DNA of 64,000 bases from Pleurodeles waltl. Taxonomy: Eukaryota > Chordata > Amphibia > Caudata > Salamandridae. Below, piece after piece: positions 23,601-34,660 of the stretch (position 1 is the first letter of the stretch; the number at the start of each line of letters is the position of its first letter). The translations under genes and the position numbers were made by a program. The DNA lies in NCBI RefSeq assembly GCF_031143425.1, contig NC_090437.1, forward strand, positions 848,607,978 through 848,671,977. The letters are read 5' to 3'. The notes under the pieces were generated by a model. The model saw nothing but the letters and a program-made list of their open reading frames with translations. It made no database searches and had not been told where the DNA came from.

Positions 23601-24095
23601 ACTTGGTGCTATAGAACAGGCTCAGACCAACTGAACTGACTGAAACTTTAAATGCACATGACCACAACACAGCTAGATTCATTTCAGGATGAAAGCAGCA
23701 CCAGCTGCGCTAGTAAAGTAAGGAGACTATCTATGCCAAACATCCCAGAGATGACTATGAAATACCCCAGACAACCATGCATGGACAAAGGGCTCCCACA
23801 CAGCTCTCTAGATAACCCCCCTAGAGGATACGCCTATGTTTGCTGAATTTTTGCCCTTTTAAGGTTGGATTCAAATTATTCCAGTCAGGTCACTTATTCT
23901 ATTTAATGTGTTTAACTTGGGAGGGTGAAGGGTGGGGAATTCCTGATGGGTTTGGGACATCAGTGTTTGGTGTTGAATTGTTTGTACTTCTGCACAAACT
24001 TCCATGCAACACACCTAATGTTATGGTGTGATAGACCAAACCCCCACCCCGCACCAACCACCTCTAGCAGACTATGATACCCTGTTATGACTAAC

Positions 24096-27000
24096 ATGAT
24101 CTGCAGACAAACTACCTATTTCAACACAGATCTTAATTGTCTAACATGGAACATCAGGGTCTTGACAAACTTCATAAGAGAAGACATATCATTGCAAATC
24201 TGGATAGACACAATATCAACCTGGCACTCTCAGTAGAGAAACATTTTCATGCTAATGCACATGTGTCGTTTGCTAAATGATAGGCTTCATATCGTCAATT
24301 CACTACATATTCCTCATATGCACAAGGAACAGCCATCATTGTATGCAAAGGTACACCGTGCCTGAACTGAACCACTGCGTCGATACACTATTGCTTGGGG
24401 CAAACTGGCAAAGTCCTCAATCATTATTGTTAATTGCTTTGGCCCCAACATGGACAAACCTTCCTTTTTTGATAGGATATGGGGTCAAATAGCAGATCTT
24501 AGCTCAACACATACAGTCTGGGGAGGAGACTTCAACTTAACCCTCAATGTTGCACTATATAAGATGACTAATTCTTCTATCACCCATGGTTCTGTGGCCT
24601 GTCACCTTTGCAACATAATGCCATAACATGAACTCCTAGACAGCTGGCGCTGGCCTTACCACAGGGAAAGTAGGGACATTTTATTCTGGAGCTAATGTAA
24701 GCTGGTTCAGACTGGACTATTTGCCACTATCTTGCGCTACCGTTCCATGGATATGTAATGTCACTCATTTAGAACATACCTACTAGGATCATACCCCAGT
24801 TCTCCTATGGCTGAACCCGCCAACCCCCACCATGCCCTTTCATGCGTGGAGACTCTCCCAACACTTATGCTAGACCCGCCCTTTTGGAAGGAATTGCGAC
24901 AAGACATCACTGAATTCTTTGAAAAAAATCAAGACACAGTGCTTAGGGTGGGGATAATGTGGGAGGCTTTTAAGGATATGATATGGGGCATCTGCCAGAC
25001 TAACAGTGGAGAAATGCTCAGAGCCACACGGGACACACTGCAAAAACTGGAAGGTCAAATCCACACTTTTGGAGAAGACCATAGCGACCCCTCATGACTC
25101 GGGGACTACCCAAAAAATGTTGTGCGAACCCGGGAATACGGGGAAGAAAAACACCCCAGACCCACTCTGGCCACCATGTGCTCTACTAACACTAGTCTTG
25201 AAATAATTGATGTTAATGGCACCCATTTGAAGGACACTGTAGACATACTTCTGGTGTATAAGGCACATTACACACAGCTTTACACCCCGAATAGACAACA
25301 GGCAGTGGATGTTGATGCTTATCTAGAAAATGTTGCATGGAGTTGGCTGAGTGATGCACAGAGGGAATTTCTGGCAGCGGATATTGAGGGGGATGAGATC
25401 AGAGGAGCAGTAATGCAGCTGCAGTCTTGGAAAGCCCCAGGACCAGGCGGCCTACCAGTGGAGATTTATAAAACATACATAGGTATTATGGAGCTGATGC
25501 TGAGGGTAGTCTATTCGTAGGAAAAGCAAGATGGTATCCTTCCACTGTCAATGAGAGAAGCTGCTTTTATCACCTTTCTTAAGCCCAACAAACTAACTCA
25601 TAGTTGTGACTCATATAGACCACTGTTCCTACTTAACTGTGATGTTAAAATACTAGCAAAAGTGTCTGCCAACCACCTCAGCCTTTTGCTGCCCTTTCTG
25701 GTGAGGCCTGATCAGTCAGGATTCATCCCTGGAAGATCCACTTCACATAACCTGCAAGCACTTTTTACATTAGTGCAGAGTATAAAACCAGACCTCTGTG
25801 TCGCCATTTTTCTAGATGCCATAAAGGCTTTTGATTTGTCGGAGTGGGACTATTTGATGGTCATAATCCAATGGATGAGGTTTCCACCAGCATTTATATC
25901 ATGGGTTATGCTGCTTTATACTGAGCCCATGGCTCGGGGTCAAGTAAATAGAGAGAGTTGGGCGATCTTCCACATCACTTAAGGGACAAGACAGGGGAGC
26001 CCTCTGTCCCCTCTACTATTTGAGATCACAATGGAGTCTGTAGCTGCCAAAACTGTGTCATTTTCACCAACATTATGCAATTCAAACCCCCACCAGGAAT
26101 ATCTTAATATCCTTGTATGTGAATGACATCACACTTTGTCTTAGAGACCTTAAGGACAGCCTACATGCAGTGCTGCACAAATGTGTCAAATTTGGAGGCC
26201 TCTCAGGAATCCAATTTAGCTGGGAAAAGTCTAACATTTTTCCATTAACCTCCAACACACAGAAATTTCAACCAGCTTTTCCTTCAAAATAGTGTGACCC
26301 AAGTCTCTGGTATTTGGAAATAGAGATATTGCAAAATAGAGATGAGCTGATATGCGCTAATTATGGCACAGCATTGACACACATCACTCACAGCGTAACT
26401 CAATGGATTTCTTTACCTCTACAGTATAGCTAACTCATGAAGATGATCATACTGCTGAAATTGCCGTATCTATTCCTTAATATTCTGTACTCTCAAGGCC
26501 ATATTTTAATCTGTGTGCTTAAGACACAGCTGATGTGACTTGCTTGGGCTGGCAATTAACCACTATTGAAATGAGAAATACTTACCCAGCCTTTTGAATA
26601 AGGAGGTTTCGAAGCTACATACATGGACTAATACCGTGTATACGCTCAAGCACACTATGCTGTATATTGTACCAACCCCTTCCATTCATACCTCCTTAGC
26701 TCTAGAACAGGGTTACATGGCCCCAACCCCCCTGCTCAACTTATCTAGGCCCTGTAACACATCACACAACACCCCCTGACTCCACTGTCGCTTGCACACA
26801 AGAGGCATGGAAATGGGCAGGTAAATAACTGCTCTATTTGCCTGCAATACCAATTCACCACCAATCTGCCATCCCGGTCACATGTGAAAAGACATGCCAG
26901 GATATGCTGATGGGGGCTGGGGTTAGCACATGGGGTAACGTCTATGCGAAGGCTCAATTTATAGATCACTCCACACTACTGCCTGAGAAGCCACAGGCAC

Positions 27001-27549
27001 CATTAGATGTATTTCTTTTCACCTGCTTATAACATGATGTAAAAGCTATTACACCTGAGAACTCTAAAGAGCCCCCTAAGTTTAACACGTTACACAAAAT
27101 ACTCACATCGGAAGGGTCACACCATTAAGTGTCAATCCTCTATCAGGCAGCCCAACAGGAACAACTAGGACCAGGAGCTGGGGCCCAGGAGGTTTGGGAG
27201 ACAGAATTAGACACCCCTCTAACTCTACTGCTGTCAACAAATGGGGTGCATCACCTCAAATAACAGACTGTGCATTATCCATTATAAGTTTCTCCACAGA
27301 TTGCATTACACGCCGGTGAGACTGCATAAAATCAGACTGTGCCCCAATGACAGATCCTCAAGATGTGGATTGGACGGGGCGATTTTTCCTCCACTTGGCA
27401 TGGGAATGCCCCCCGGTTCAGAGCTATTGGGATGAAGTTGAAACAGCATTGTCACAAATAATCTCTTTATCACTTACCTTTACTCCCCTGAGCAGTATTG
27501 GGTCACACTGGGGACATTGAAACAAGCTTCCGTCAATTTATCACACTCA
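24096..27549 (+). pseudogene. L1-clade LINE ORF2 (endonuclease-RT), decayed
   Basis: This is the ORF2 of the plus-strand L1, read through many stops and frameshifts. The endonuclease part begins near 24,096 (LNCLTWNIRVL), and WGGDFNLTLN is visible near 24,515. The linker and RT entrance lie at 25,122-25,520, with SWKAPGPGGLPVEIYK. The RT core lies at 25,551-25,982 (FLKPNK, RPDQSGFIPGRST, motif A as FLDAIKAFD). GTRQGSPLSPLLF follows just after a stop at 25,982. Motif C near 26,115 reads YVND instead of YADD. A C-terminal segment with RLHYTPVRLHKIRL is visible near 27,300, followed by the conserved WxxCP-type block. The frame is cut at 27,549 by an inserted fold-back. The remainder of the L1 3' end, with a poly(A)-like tract at about 28,645-28,672, lies beyond it. 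Confidence 0.88.
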
Positions 27550-28178
27550 GGGGGTCATTCTGACCGCGGTGGGCGGCGGTTGCCGCCCGCCATGCGGTCA
27601 CTGCCGAATGACCGCCCCGCGGTCAAAAGACCGCGGCGGCCATTCAAACTTTCCCGCTGGGCCGGCGGGCGCCCGCCAAAAGAGCGCCCGCCTGCCCAGC
27701 GGGAAAGCCCCTGCAACAATGAAGCCGGCTCCGAATGGAGCCGGCGGAGTTGCAGGGGTGCGACGGGTGCAGTGGCACCCGTCGCGATTTTCACTGTCTG
27801 CTAAGCAGACAGTGAAAATCTTTGTGGGGCCCTGTTAGGGGGCCCCTGCACTGACCATGCCAGTGGCATGGGCAGTGCAGGGGCCCCCTGGGGCCCCACG
27901 ACACCCGTTCCCGCCATCCTGGTTCTGGCGGTGAAAACCGCCAGAAACAGGCTGGCGGGAAGGGGGTCGGAATCCCCATGGTGGCGCTGCTTGCAGCGCC
28001 GCCATGGAGGATTCCCTGGGCCAGGGGAAAACCGGCGGGAAACCGCCGGTTCCCCTTTTCTGACCGCGGCTTTACCGCCGCGGTCAGAATAGCCCAGGAA
28101 CCACCGCCAGCCTGTTGGCGGTGCTTCCGCTGCCCTCCGCCCTGGCGGTCAGAGACCGCCAAGGTTGGAATGAGGGCC
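27550..28178. mobile_element. GC-rich fold-back (Harbinger-related) element
   Basis: The left end reads gggggtcattctgaccgcgg and the right end ends ccttggaatgagggcc-like (aaggttggaatgagggcc). TCA flanks both sides (27,547-27,549 and 28,179-28,181). The interior is a chain of nested GGCGG/CCGCC hairpins. It is inserted in the 3' end of the plus-strand L1. Frames on both strands are composition artefacts. Confidence 0.88.
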
Positions 28179-28181
28179 TCA

Positions 28182-28771
28182 GTCTTTTACTTGCTGAGAG
28201 AAGGATATCCTGTAAAAGGGCAGGGTCCATGCCTCTGAGTATTTGATATTTTGTAAAGGTCAGCTCAAAGTATATAATGAACTATTACCATTCAGCTCCA
28301 GACCTATAGATATTTGGGTACCAGTAGAGGCCTTTCTACTTAGCCACCGTACAGCTCTTGAAGTAGGCGCTACCTGATCCCTTGCTGATGTTTATGTAAA
28401 TTTTGGCAACATTCACTGACTAGCTGAGCTCCCTTCCCTACCTGAAATGGTATCCACCTACCTCTATAAGAACAAATTAGTCTTTATTGAGGAAGAATCA
28501 GACACACAAGTAACTGCTTAGGATGTCTTGGGACTTTTTATTACTTGGGCACTGGGACAAGAAAATAATGGAGTGATACCGGGGGGGATGGTAGGATGAG
28601 GAGGGCGGGTCTTGTCTGTCAGATCATGAAACATGTTACTGTAATGGAAAAATAAAAAAAATAAAAAAAAAATGCAGGAATAAGTCATTGTTGCTACCTA
28701 TTTGTACTACCTGAAATTGTGCAGAAATATGAATCTGCTCATTTTAAATACCTTAAAAAAATATCCATCCC
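28182..28771 (+). mobile_element. 3' end of plus-strand L1 with A-rich tail
   Basis: Decayed L1 3' sequence runs from the fold-back to an A-rich tail (aaaaataaaaaaaataaaaa) at about 28,645-28,672. The next ~100 bp are unassigned and the MITE resumes near 28,772. No clear L1 target duplication was found. Confidence 0.6.
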
Positions 28772-29319
28772 AGGTATGATATATGCAGAGTATGCATTCC
28801 CACGAGAAAAGCCACGCAGTACTGACGCAGTGAAATTTACAACATTTCACTGCTTCATTCTGTGACTTCACTGCATCAGAATTTTACTGCCTGCTCAGAG
28901 CAGGTACAAAATTGATGCAGGGCTTTTCTCTATGAGGGCCTCCTCAAATTGCTGGAGCAGCATAATTGTTTTACACTAGCCCAATAATGCATGAGTTTAG
29001 TGCCACAAATGCATCAGAATTTCTGATGCATGTGTGAAAATGTACACCATGGAGCTCCATATCATAAATGCAGTACATCCATTACATTGTTAAAGAATGA
29101 TAGAGCAGCGCAAGAAATTTGATGCATCAGGGCAGATGTGTCAGATTCTTGTAAATGAGACCCAAGGTTTTTAAAAAATGTTGAAAAGGTTTTAATGCCA
29201 TCAAACCCCGTGGGCTGAATGATGTCTAAAAGACTGCATAGAAGAAATATTATAGATTATTTTGTTTCCCATAAATAAATAAATTTTGGTTGACGAAACA
29301 AAGGGTAAGAAGGTAGTTT

Positions 29320-30112
29320 TGCTCTATAAGGCTACTGTCATTGCATTTTGTCTATCCATTCGCAGTCTTTGAAAAGACAGTGTAGGGTCCACATGTGAAA
29401 AATGATAGTTACAGTGGTGTAATTTTTTCCAGAAATTGAAATTTGTCCAGTTTTGGAGTTTGTAAGTTTGGTTTCCAATTTAGATCTATATGCTCCTCAT
29501 TGTTGTAACATCAGTATAAGATTTTTTCCTGTTCTTTGTAAACACAAAATAGACAAAATAGACATAACATCTGATCTACAATTTGGGCAGGTCATATTTC
29601 AGTTTGAGTTTTTAATCAACCAGTCAAAATACACAGTTTTTGAATCCGGTAATGTTAAGTAGAGAAATCTCAGAATTTATTTGAGTGGAAGATGTAAAAG
29701 AACAATCTTCACACTAATTGTCCCATTTCTATGTCAGTCCAAATAAATCATCAATATTTACTTGTTCATCTTCTAATACTCATAGGATGACCATTATAAA
29801 TGCTTGTGCATCTTGTTGAGTGTTGAGAGTAGCTACTACTGATCCACTACATGCATCTACGAGGTCTCAAATGGCTGAAGCAGACTGTATTACTGGCTTT
29901 TCGCTCAGTAAATGCTGTAACAAATTATACAGTGCAGAAGACACCCTCTTATCTGTCTTTTGTTGAATACCACTTACAACATATGCTAAATGAAACAGTA
30001 CATTGAGAGCAACATTTGTACAGTAGGTGACACCTGAACTGTTTCCCAACTGGTAGCTTACAATATCTTTTTTATTTTCCAAGTTCTTCTTAACACTTTC
30101 GAGATTGTCGTT
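29320..30112 (-). pseudogene. USP-like (peptidase C19) deubiquitinase domain, part of the Helitron
   Basis: Read on the minus strand from about 30,112, the frame gives GNSSGVTYCTNVALNVLFHL at about 30,042-29,983, which resembles a USP Cys box (usual form GNTCYMN). QQDAQAFIMVIL at about 29,820-29,783 matches the QDAQEF box, with E replaced by A. DLFGLT, then a Cys pair (CEDC), then LLNITGF follow, in the order found in ubiquitin-specific proteases. FVFTKNRKKSYTDV near 29,500 resembles the later core. In-frame stops occur, most readable as C-to-T changes, so it is dead. It lies on the same strand and just 3' of the PIF1-like helicase, about 60 codons from its last conserved block. A one-base frame change in an A-run near 30,075 separates the two. 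USP enzymes remove ubiquitin from proteins; a role for such an activity in a transposon is inference. Cellular USP retrocopy is the alternative. Confidence 0.68.
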
Positions 30113-32330
30113 CTTTTCACTTTTTCTTTAACATCCATTGACTCTTTCAAGAGTTTCTGCTTTGGACATAACATGCATTTTTCATATATAGGGTATTGAC
30201 CTACATGAGGAGTGTATAAACTTCTTAACCAAGTCAACTCTCTTACACAGCTTACATCAGCACTAACTTTCTTATCATCAAAATCAACTAAAAGCAAACC
30301 AGACAATGGGCCTCATTACGAGTGTAGTGGTCTTCAGGCCACCACACTTGAGGTGGCAGTCAGGACCGCCGCTGTTGCTGTGGTCTGACCACCACATTAC
30401 AATCCTGGTGGTCAGACTACCAGGGAACCTCCAACACTGCCAGGAACCATTATCCCAGCAGCCTGGAAGTGGTGGAGATCATAATCTGCCATGGCACCAC
30501 CACATGCAGCGCTGCTCTGCGGATTACAACCTTGTTCTCCGCCAGCCAGGAGACAGGAGAGGGCCTGCACTGCCTATGCACTTGCTTTGCAGACAGTGAA
30601 CATTGCGAGGGTGCTGGTGCACCCCGCGGGCTACAGCACTTTCGCTGGCTCGATTACGAGCCAGAGACAATGCTGTAGCCTGTTTCCTGCTTGGTCAGCG
30701 GGCAGAAATCGAGGTTCCACCTGCCAAACTAGCCAGAAACTTTAATAACTCCGGCGGGGTGGATGCTACAAAAGCCACAGCCACCCGGTCAGGAGTTTGG
30801 AGGACGGCTTTCCCGTCCGCCAAACTCATAATGAGAGGCAATGTTCTAACATGAGATAATGTCAACATATCACATACCTTCTTTGAATATTGTACGTACA
30901 GTATTAATAAAAGCTGTATCTACAATCAAACCCTGTGATTTATGGATATTGCTAGCATATACTAGAGTTAATAGAAACTGTTTTCACTGGACATTCTTTT
31001 CAAGTAAAAACGTACAATACATCGGCCAATCTGCTTTATGTTATCAATCTGATTACATTTTATGGCAAACTTTTCAACCTCATCTCTATTTGGAAAACGA
31101 ATGAAATCAAAAACCTTACCCGTTTCATCATTTACTAACCCTTCCTCAACACTTAACTTACTCCACAATGTTTGCACATGGATAAACATCTTTCTAATCC
31201 TGAAGTCTTTGATACAGACTTCTCCAAAGAATCATATTTTGCTTGTAGTTTTTATGTTAGTAGTATAGCAAATCCATGATGTTCCATTTTATCAATAGCT
31301 GTGATTTAAAAAATATCTTCTTTTATCAGTTTTAATAATTGGTCATTGAAGTTGGAACAGCCTTGAAGTGCAAGCATAAATAGAGTACAGATTGTTCTAC
31401 TTGCATTAATTTGTACATTAATTGTGTTCATGTACTGTTTGATTAAAATAATTTGTTGAGGGGATAACTTTGTAAAGCACGTTTACCATCCTTTGCCAAA
31501 ACCTCTACTCTTCTGTCTTTCAGAAAATTTCTATATTCTATATCAGATGCTTGGCACATATTATTCACTATTTCCTTGTATTCAAAGTTTAGCCAAATAT
31601 TTACATTGCCAATACTTCCCAAAGAATTTCTTGTTTCATTGTGAAGAAGTGTTTTGAAAACAGGATGCCCTTTCACAGGAGTTATTTGCAGTGGACCACT
31701 AAAGACAATTAAACTCTTATGTCATACTCTCTTCCTAAACCTTGCTGCATTATTAAGTGTATAAAGGCAAGTACTAAGTTTGACACCATGCTCACCTCAT
31801 AAATAATTAAAAGCTTCTGTTTCTTCAATGCTCTTGACACCTCATGACAAGCTTCACCAGATAACTTCTAGTATTCCAGTTTATTATCATTTTCAACATG
31901 CAACGTAAGTAGCCGATGCAGAGTAAGTCCTTTAATGTTGTGGGCAGGTAATTCTGTTGGTGCTGTTAGTACACATGATACTTTTGAATCTGCAGTTTTC
32001 TGGAGATAAGCAGAGAGAACTTTAATTAGAAAGCTTCTCCTGGTGCCAGCCTGACCACTGATGTATAGTAGTAGTGGTTTAAATGAAGAGCATAAACATT
32101 CTTTCTTTTCATATAAAAATCCATGCTCTGTTTTACCTTTCACTTTGTCATAGATTTGTCATAGATGTCTTTCTGTTTGTTGTTTAGTTGTGGTACTAAC
32201 TGTTCCAAATCCAGAACTTCTTATCTTGCGTTCTGTATTGCAGTCTCTACCTAATTCATTGCTGTAGCTGCTTTATTTTGAATAACTGGTTCTTCAGGAG
32301 GATCTTGAAACACTGGTCCAGAACTTTGGC
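30113..32330 (-). pseudogene. Helitron PIF1-like helicase domain, decayed
   Basis: Read right to left, LNNKQKDIYDK opens the domain near 32,180. Walker A follows near 32,060 as SGQAGTRRSFLI (expected GTGKS). APTELPAHNIKGLTLHRLL comes next, then LLIIYEVSMV near 31,800 (expected IIDEISM, so the Walker B Asp is lost). PLQITPVKGHPVFK lies near 31,690, VEEGLVNDETG at about 31,150, and NIHKSQGLIVDTAF near 30,930 (motif V/VI region). LVDFDDKKVSADVSCV and LRSLYTPHVGQYP follow at 30,290-30,180, after an inserted fold-back. This is the order of a Helitron RepHel helicase, a SF1B 5'-3' DNA helicase. Three insertions (30,308-30,839; 32,396-32,667 just upstream; 32,720-33,253) and many stops make it non-functional. 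A USP-like domain follows in the 3' direction. Confidence 0.87.
30308..30839. mobile_element. Fold-back element with AAT target duplication
   Basis: The element starts gggcctcattacgag and ends ataatgagaggc. AAT flanks it at 30,305-30,307 and 30,840-30,842. The interior has inverted agtggt/accact and cgccag/ctggcg blocks. It sits exactly between two adjacent conserved helicase segments of the Helitron, so it inserted after the Helitron. Confidence 0.88.
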
Positions 32331-32395
32331 TGCTTTGTGAACTCCCCTTTGCAATCTCAGCAGAAAACATCTCTTCCTGTTCAATTTAATCTCTC

Positions 32396-32667
32396 GTAAC
32401 TAAATATAGGTACACTGTTCCAATAAGAGTAATCAAACAGGGAGACCTCGGGGTGCCCACTAGGCATTGCAGAGCCGGCCTGGTGAGGAGCAATTCCCGA
32501 TGATGATGCTAGTCAATCAATGTGATGCTTGAGGGTTCCAGCTCCTGAGATCACAGGTCTCCCGGTTTGATTACTCTTATTGGAACAGTGTACCTATATT
32601 TAGTTACTATTGATGGGAGATTGTACACTGGACCACTAACACTCCCGGTCCCTCCCCTCCTTGTTGA
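32396..32667. mobile_element. 272-bp insertion with 53-bp hairpin arms and 16-bp target duplication
   Basis: ttcaatttaatctctc occurs at 32,380-32,395 and again at 32,668-32,683, a 16-bp exact duplication flanking the insert. Inside, 32,396-32,448 and 32,555-32,607 are inverted copies of each other with one mismatch in 53 bp, around a 106-bp loop. A 60-bp tail follows the right arm. The long duplication points to a target-primed (LINE-type) insertion, but there is no poly(A) and no clear Pol III box pair. I do not recognise the family. Confidence 0.85.
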
Positions 32668-32719
32668 TTCAATTTAATCTCTCAACATTTGCAAATAGTT
32701 AGGAAAGACAGAACTTTGA

Positions 32720-33253
32720 GGCCCTCATTACGAGTCTGGCAGTCCTAGGACCGCCAGATTTGCGGTGGCTGTCTGACCGCTGCCAAAGTGGTGGTCCGAC
32801 TGCTTTGGCAGGGGTCAGACCGCCACATTATGACCATGGCGAAAGCACCATAGTTGGACAACCAGCATTGCCAGTTTCCCTCCTCTGGAGGGGCTGGCGG
32901 TTCCGGCAGTCGTAATCTGCCAGGCAGCGATGCATGCACTTGGCATGGGCAGTGCAGGGGCCCCCATGGACATCTCTGTTGCGCTTTTCACTGACTGCTG
33001 AGCAGACAGTGAAAAGCGCTGTGGGTGCGTTGTACCCTACACACCACAATATTGCAGCCGGCTTGATTACGAGCTGGTGTCAATGTTGTGGGCTGTTTCC
33101 CCCTAGGCCAGCAGGCAGAAACTCTGTTTTCACCCACTGACCCAGCAGGAAACTCATAATAGGGGCAGCAGGAAGGTCATCGCACTGGCGGTGACCTGAC
33201 CGAGGGAGTTTGCCTGGCAGCCTTTTCCACCCACCAAACTCAAAATGAGGGCC
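32720..33253. mobile_element. Fold-back (Harbinger-related) element
   Basis: The left end reads ggccctcattacgagtctgg and the right end caaaatgagggcc. Flanking triplets are TGA (32,717-32,719) and TAA (33,254-33,256), matching at two of three positions. The interior carries inverted cagacagtg/cactgac hairpins. It interrupts the Helitron between its Rep and helicase parts. Confidence 0.85.
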
Positions 33254-34660
33254 TAAACGTTGTCTTTCACAGCATTGAAAGAGTCTTCGTAGGAGTCATA
33301 GTCTCCAAGTAATTAAGATTCATCATGCCATGGCTTGAACAGATGCAAAAGTGCTAAGTAGAAAAACTCTCTTCTCACTGCAGTCTGGCAACCAAGTTTT
33401 CTGTGGTTAATTAGATTTTCTTTGGTGTGTCTCACTAAACAACCATCACATCCAACAATCTCATATCTTCCTTGTTCTATGTTTTTTATTACATTATTTT
33501 TATACCTATAGTACTGAAGTACTTCATACAGGCACACATTTCCTAAATGTGGATTCCTTCTTGGGTATTATGTGGCTAACATGTTTTTTTTACAATTCCT
33601 CTACTTTCTGGTTCAAAGTCTGCGGTATACTGAAATTTTGAAAAATACATTAAGACTCTATTTCATTGGTTTACAAGCCCTAGACTTACCCAAACTATTT
33701 CTCTAGACTTCAAGATCAAACTAGATGAGCTCAGCCTATCTGCACAGTCGTAAGATTCAATTTCACTCTTGGGAAAGCATTTTCAAGCTAAAACTGTACA
33801 ATGTTTTAGTAATTGTTTTGCAGAAATATCCTCACACATCTCATTCAATTCTGTCTTCTCAGATTTTGTGATATATTATGTCACGTATTGAGCAACAGCA
33901 ATAGAGTTATCTGCAAAAAAATGTGTGTTCATGTTTGCATTGCTCATCTTTAAAATGACTGGATCATTAATGTACTTCAAGGCCTCTGTTCTTTTCAGGT
34001 TGTAGGTATTTTTCGGTGTATTTTGTGTCAAATTATGTCTTACTGCAGACAGAACGCTGTTTACTCTTCCTTCTAAAATCACAGGTCAAGGGAATCCAAA
34101 CTGAAATCTTGTCTAAAATTTACTTTTGGTTTTGTATTTTCACCGGCAGCACTTCCCACATCTGTGATTTTAGAAGTGCAGAAATTGTTTACTTGTTGAC
34201 GTAAACCTTTTTCACCAGTATCTTTTAGGGTGGTGCATGTGACATACTGTTCAATGAAAGACAGGACAGACTCATGACTGTCTGTTCCAAATTTAGGTGC
34301 ATCTTTTATCCATAACAGCATGTGATTATGAGGAGCACTTCTTGCTTGGTACTCCAAGCCAAAACAAATCAGTTACATCTCCAACATGATGGTTTGTCTT
34401 GTTGGAGGTGAAAGACATCATAGTTTGAAATGGATTGGTAAAGTACCTGCAAACATCATTGGGATCCAAGGAACAGATTTCTCCTGCTGTTTTCAGTCAA
34501 ATGTCTTTGATATTAGAGTGCTTTTCTCAAAAATGCAAACAGATCATCCCATGGGGCTGTCATTATAGCGTCCACCTTCTCCAGTGGGAAAGAGTTGTGG
34601 AAAAAACAGCGAGCCTCTCACTTTTCTCTTGGACACTCATAGGGGAAAAATAGCTTGGAA
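33254..34660 (-). pseudogene. Helitron Rep (HUH endonuclease) domain, decayed
   Basis: On the minus strand, YFTNPFQTMMSF and DLFGLEYQARSAPHNHMLLW appear near 34,450-34,300. The HNHMLLW block carries the H-x-H metal-binding pair of the HUH nuclease. WIKDAPKFGTDS and YVTCTTL follow. Near 33,890-33,866 the tyrosine block reads QYVT, stop, YITK. Both catalytic-type tyrosines are present, with an in-frame TAA between them. VRREFFYLALLHLFKPWHDES at 33,390-33,320 is the block that usually precedes the helicase in Helitrons. HUH Rep proteins nick and join single-stranded DNA during rolling-circle transposition. Stops and frameshifts show the copy is dead. The block continues into the helicase remains beyond the inserted fold-back. 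Confidence 0.85.

Larger units (their letters stand above)
21204..29163. mobile_element. Small MITE split by a 7.4-kb L1 insertion
   Basis: The left end reads gggcctcatttacatg (21,204) and the right end tgtaaatgagaccc (ends 29,163). Both are flanked by AAG (21,201-21,203 and 29,164-29,166). The MITE's own sequence is limited to about 21,204-21,360 and about 28,772-29,163. It has the gatgca-rich composition typical of this small element family. Everything between is an L1 (plus strand) carrying its own inserted fold-back. Confidence 0.75.

Noticed and set aside
27517..28238. Arg/Pro/Gly-rich frames on both strands
   Set aside because: They are translations of GGCGG/CCGCC hairpins in the fold-back element.
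32396..32667. Resemblance of part of the insertion to the 5S rRNA internal promoter (gatgggaga word)
   Set aside because: The match is about 20-30 bp with gaps and the rest does not align with 5S rRNA; too weak to call a 5S-derived SINE.
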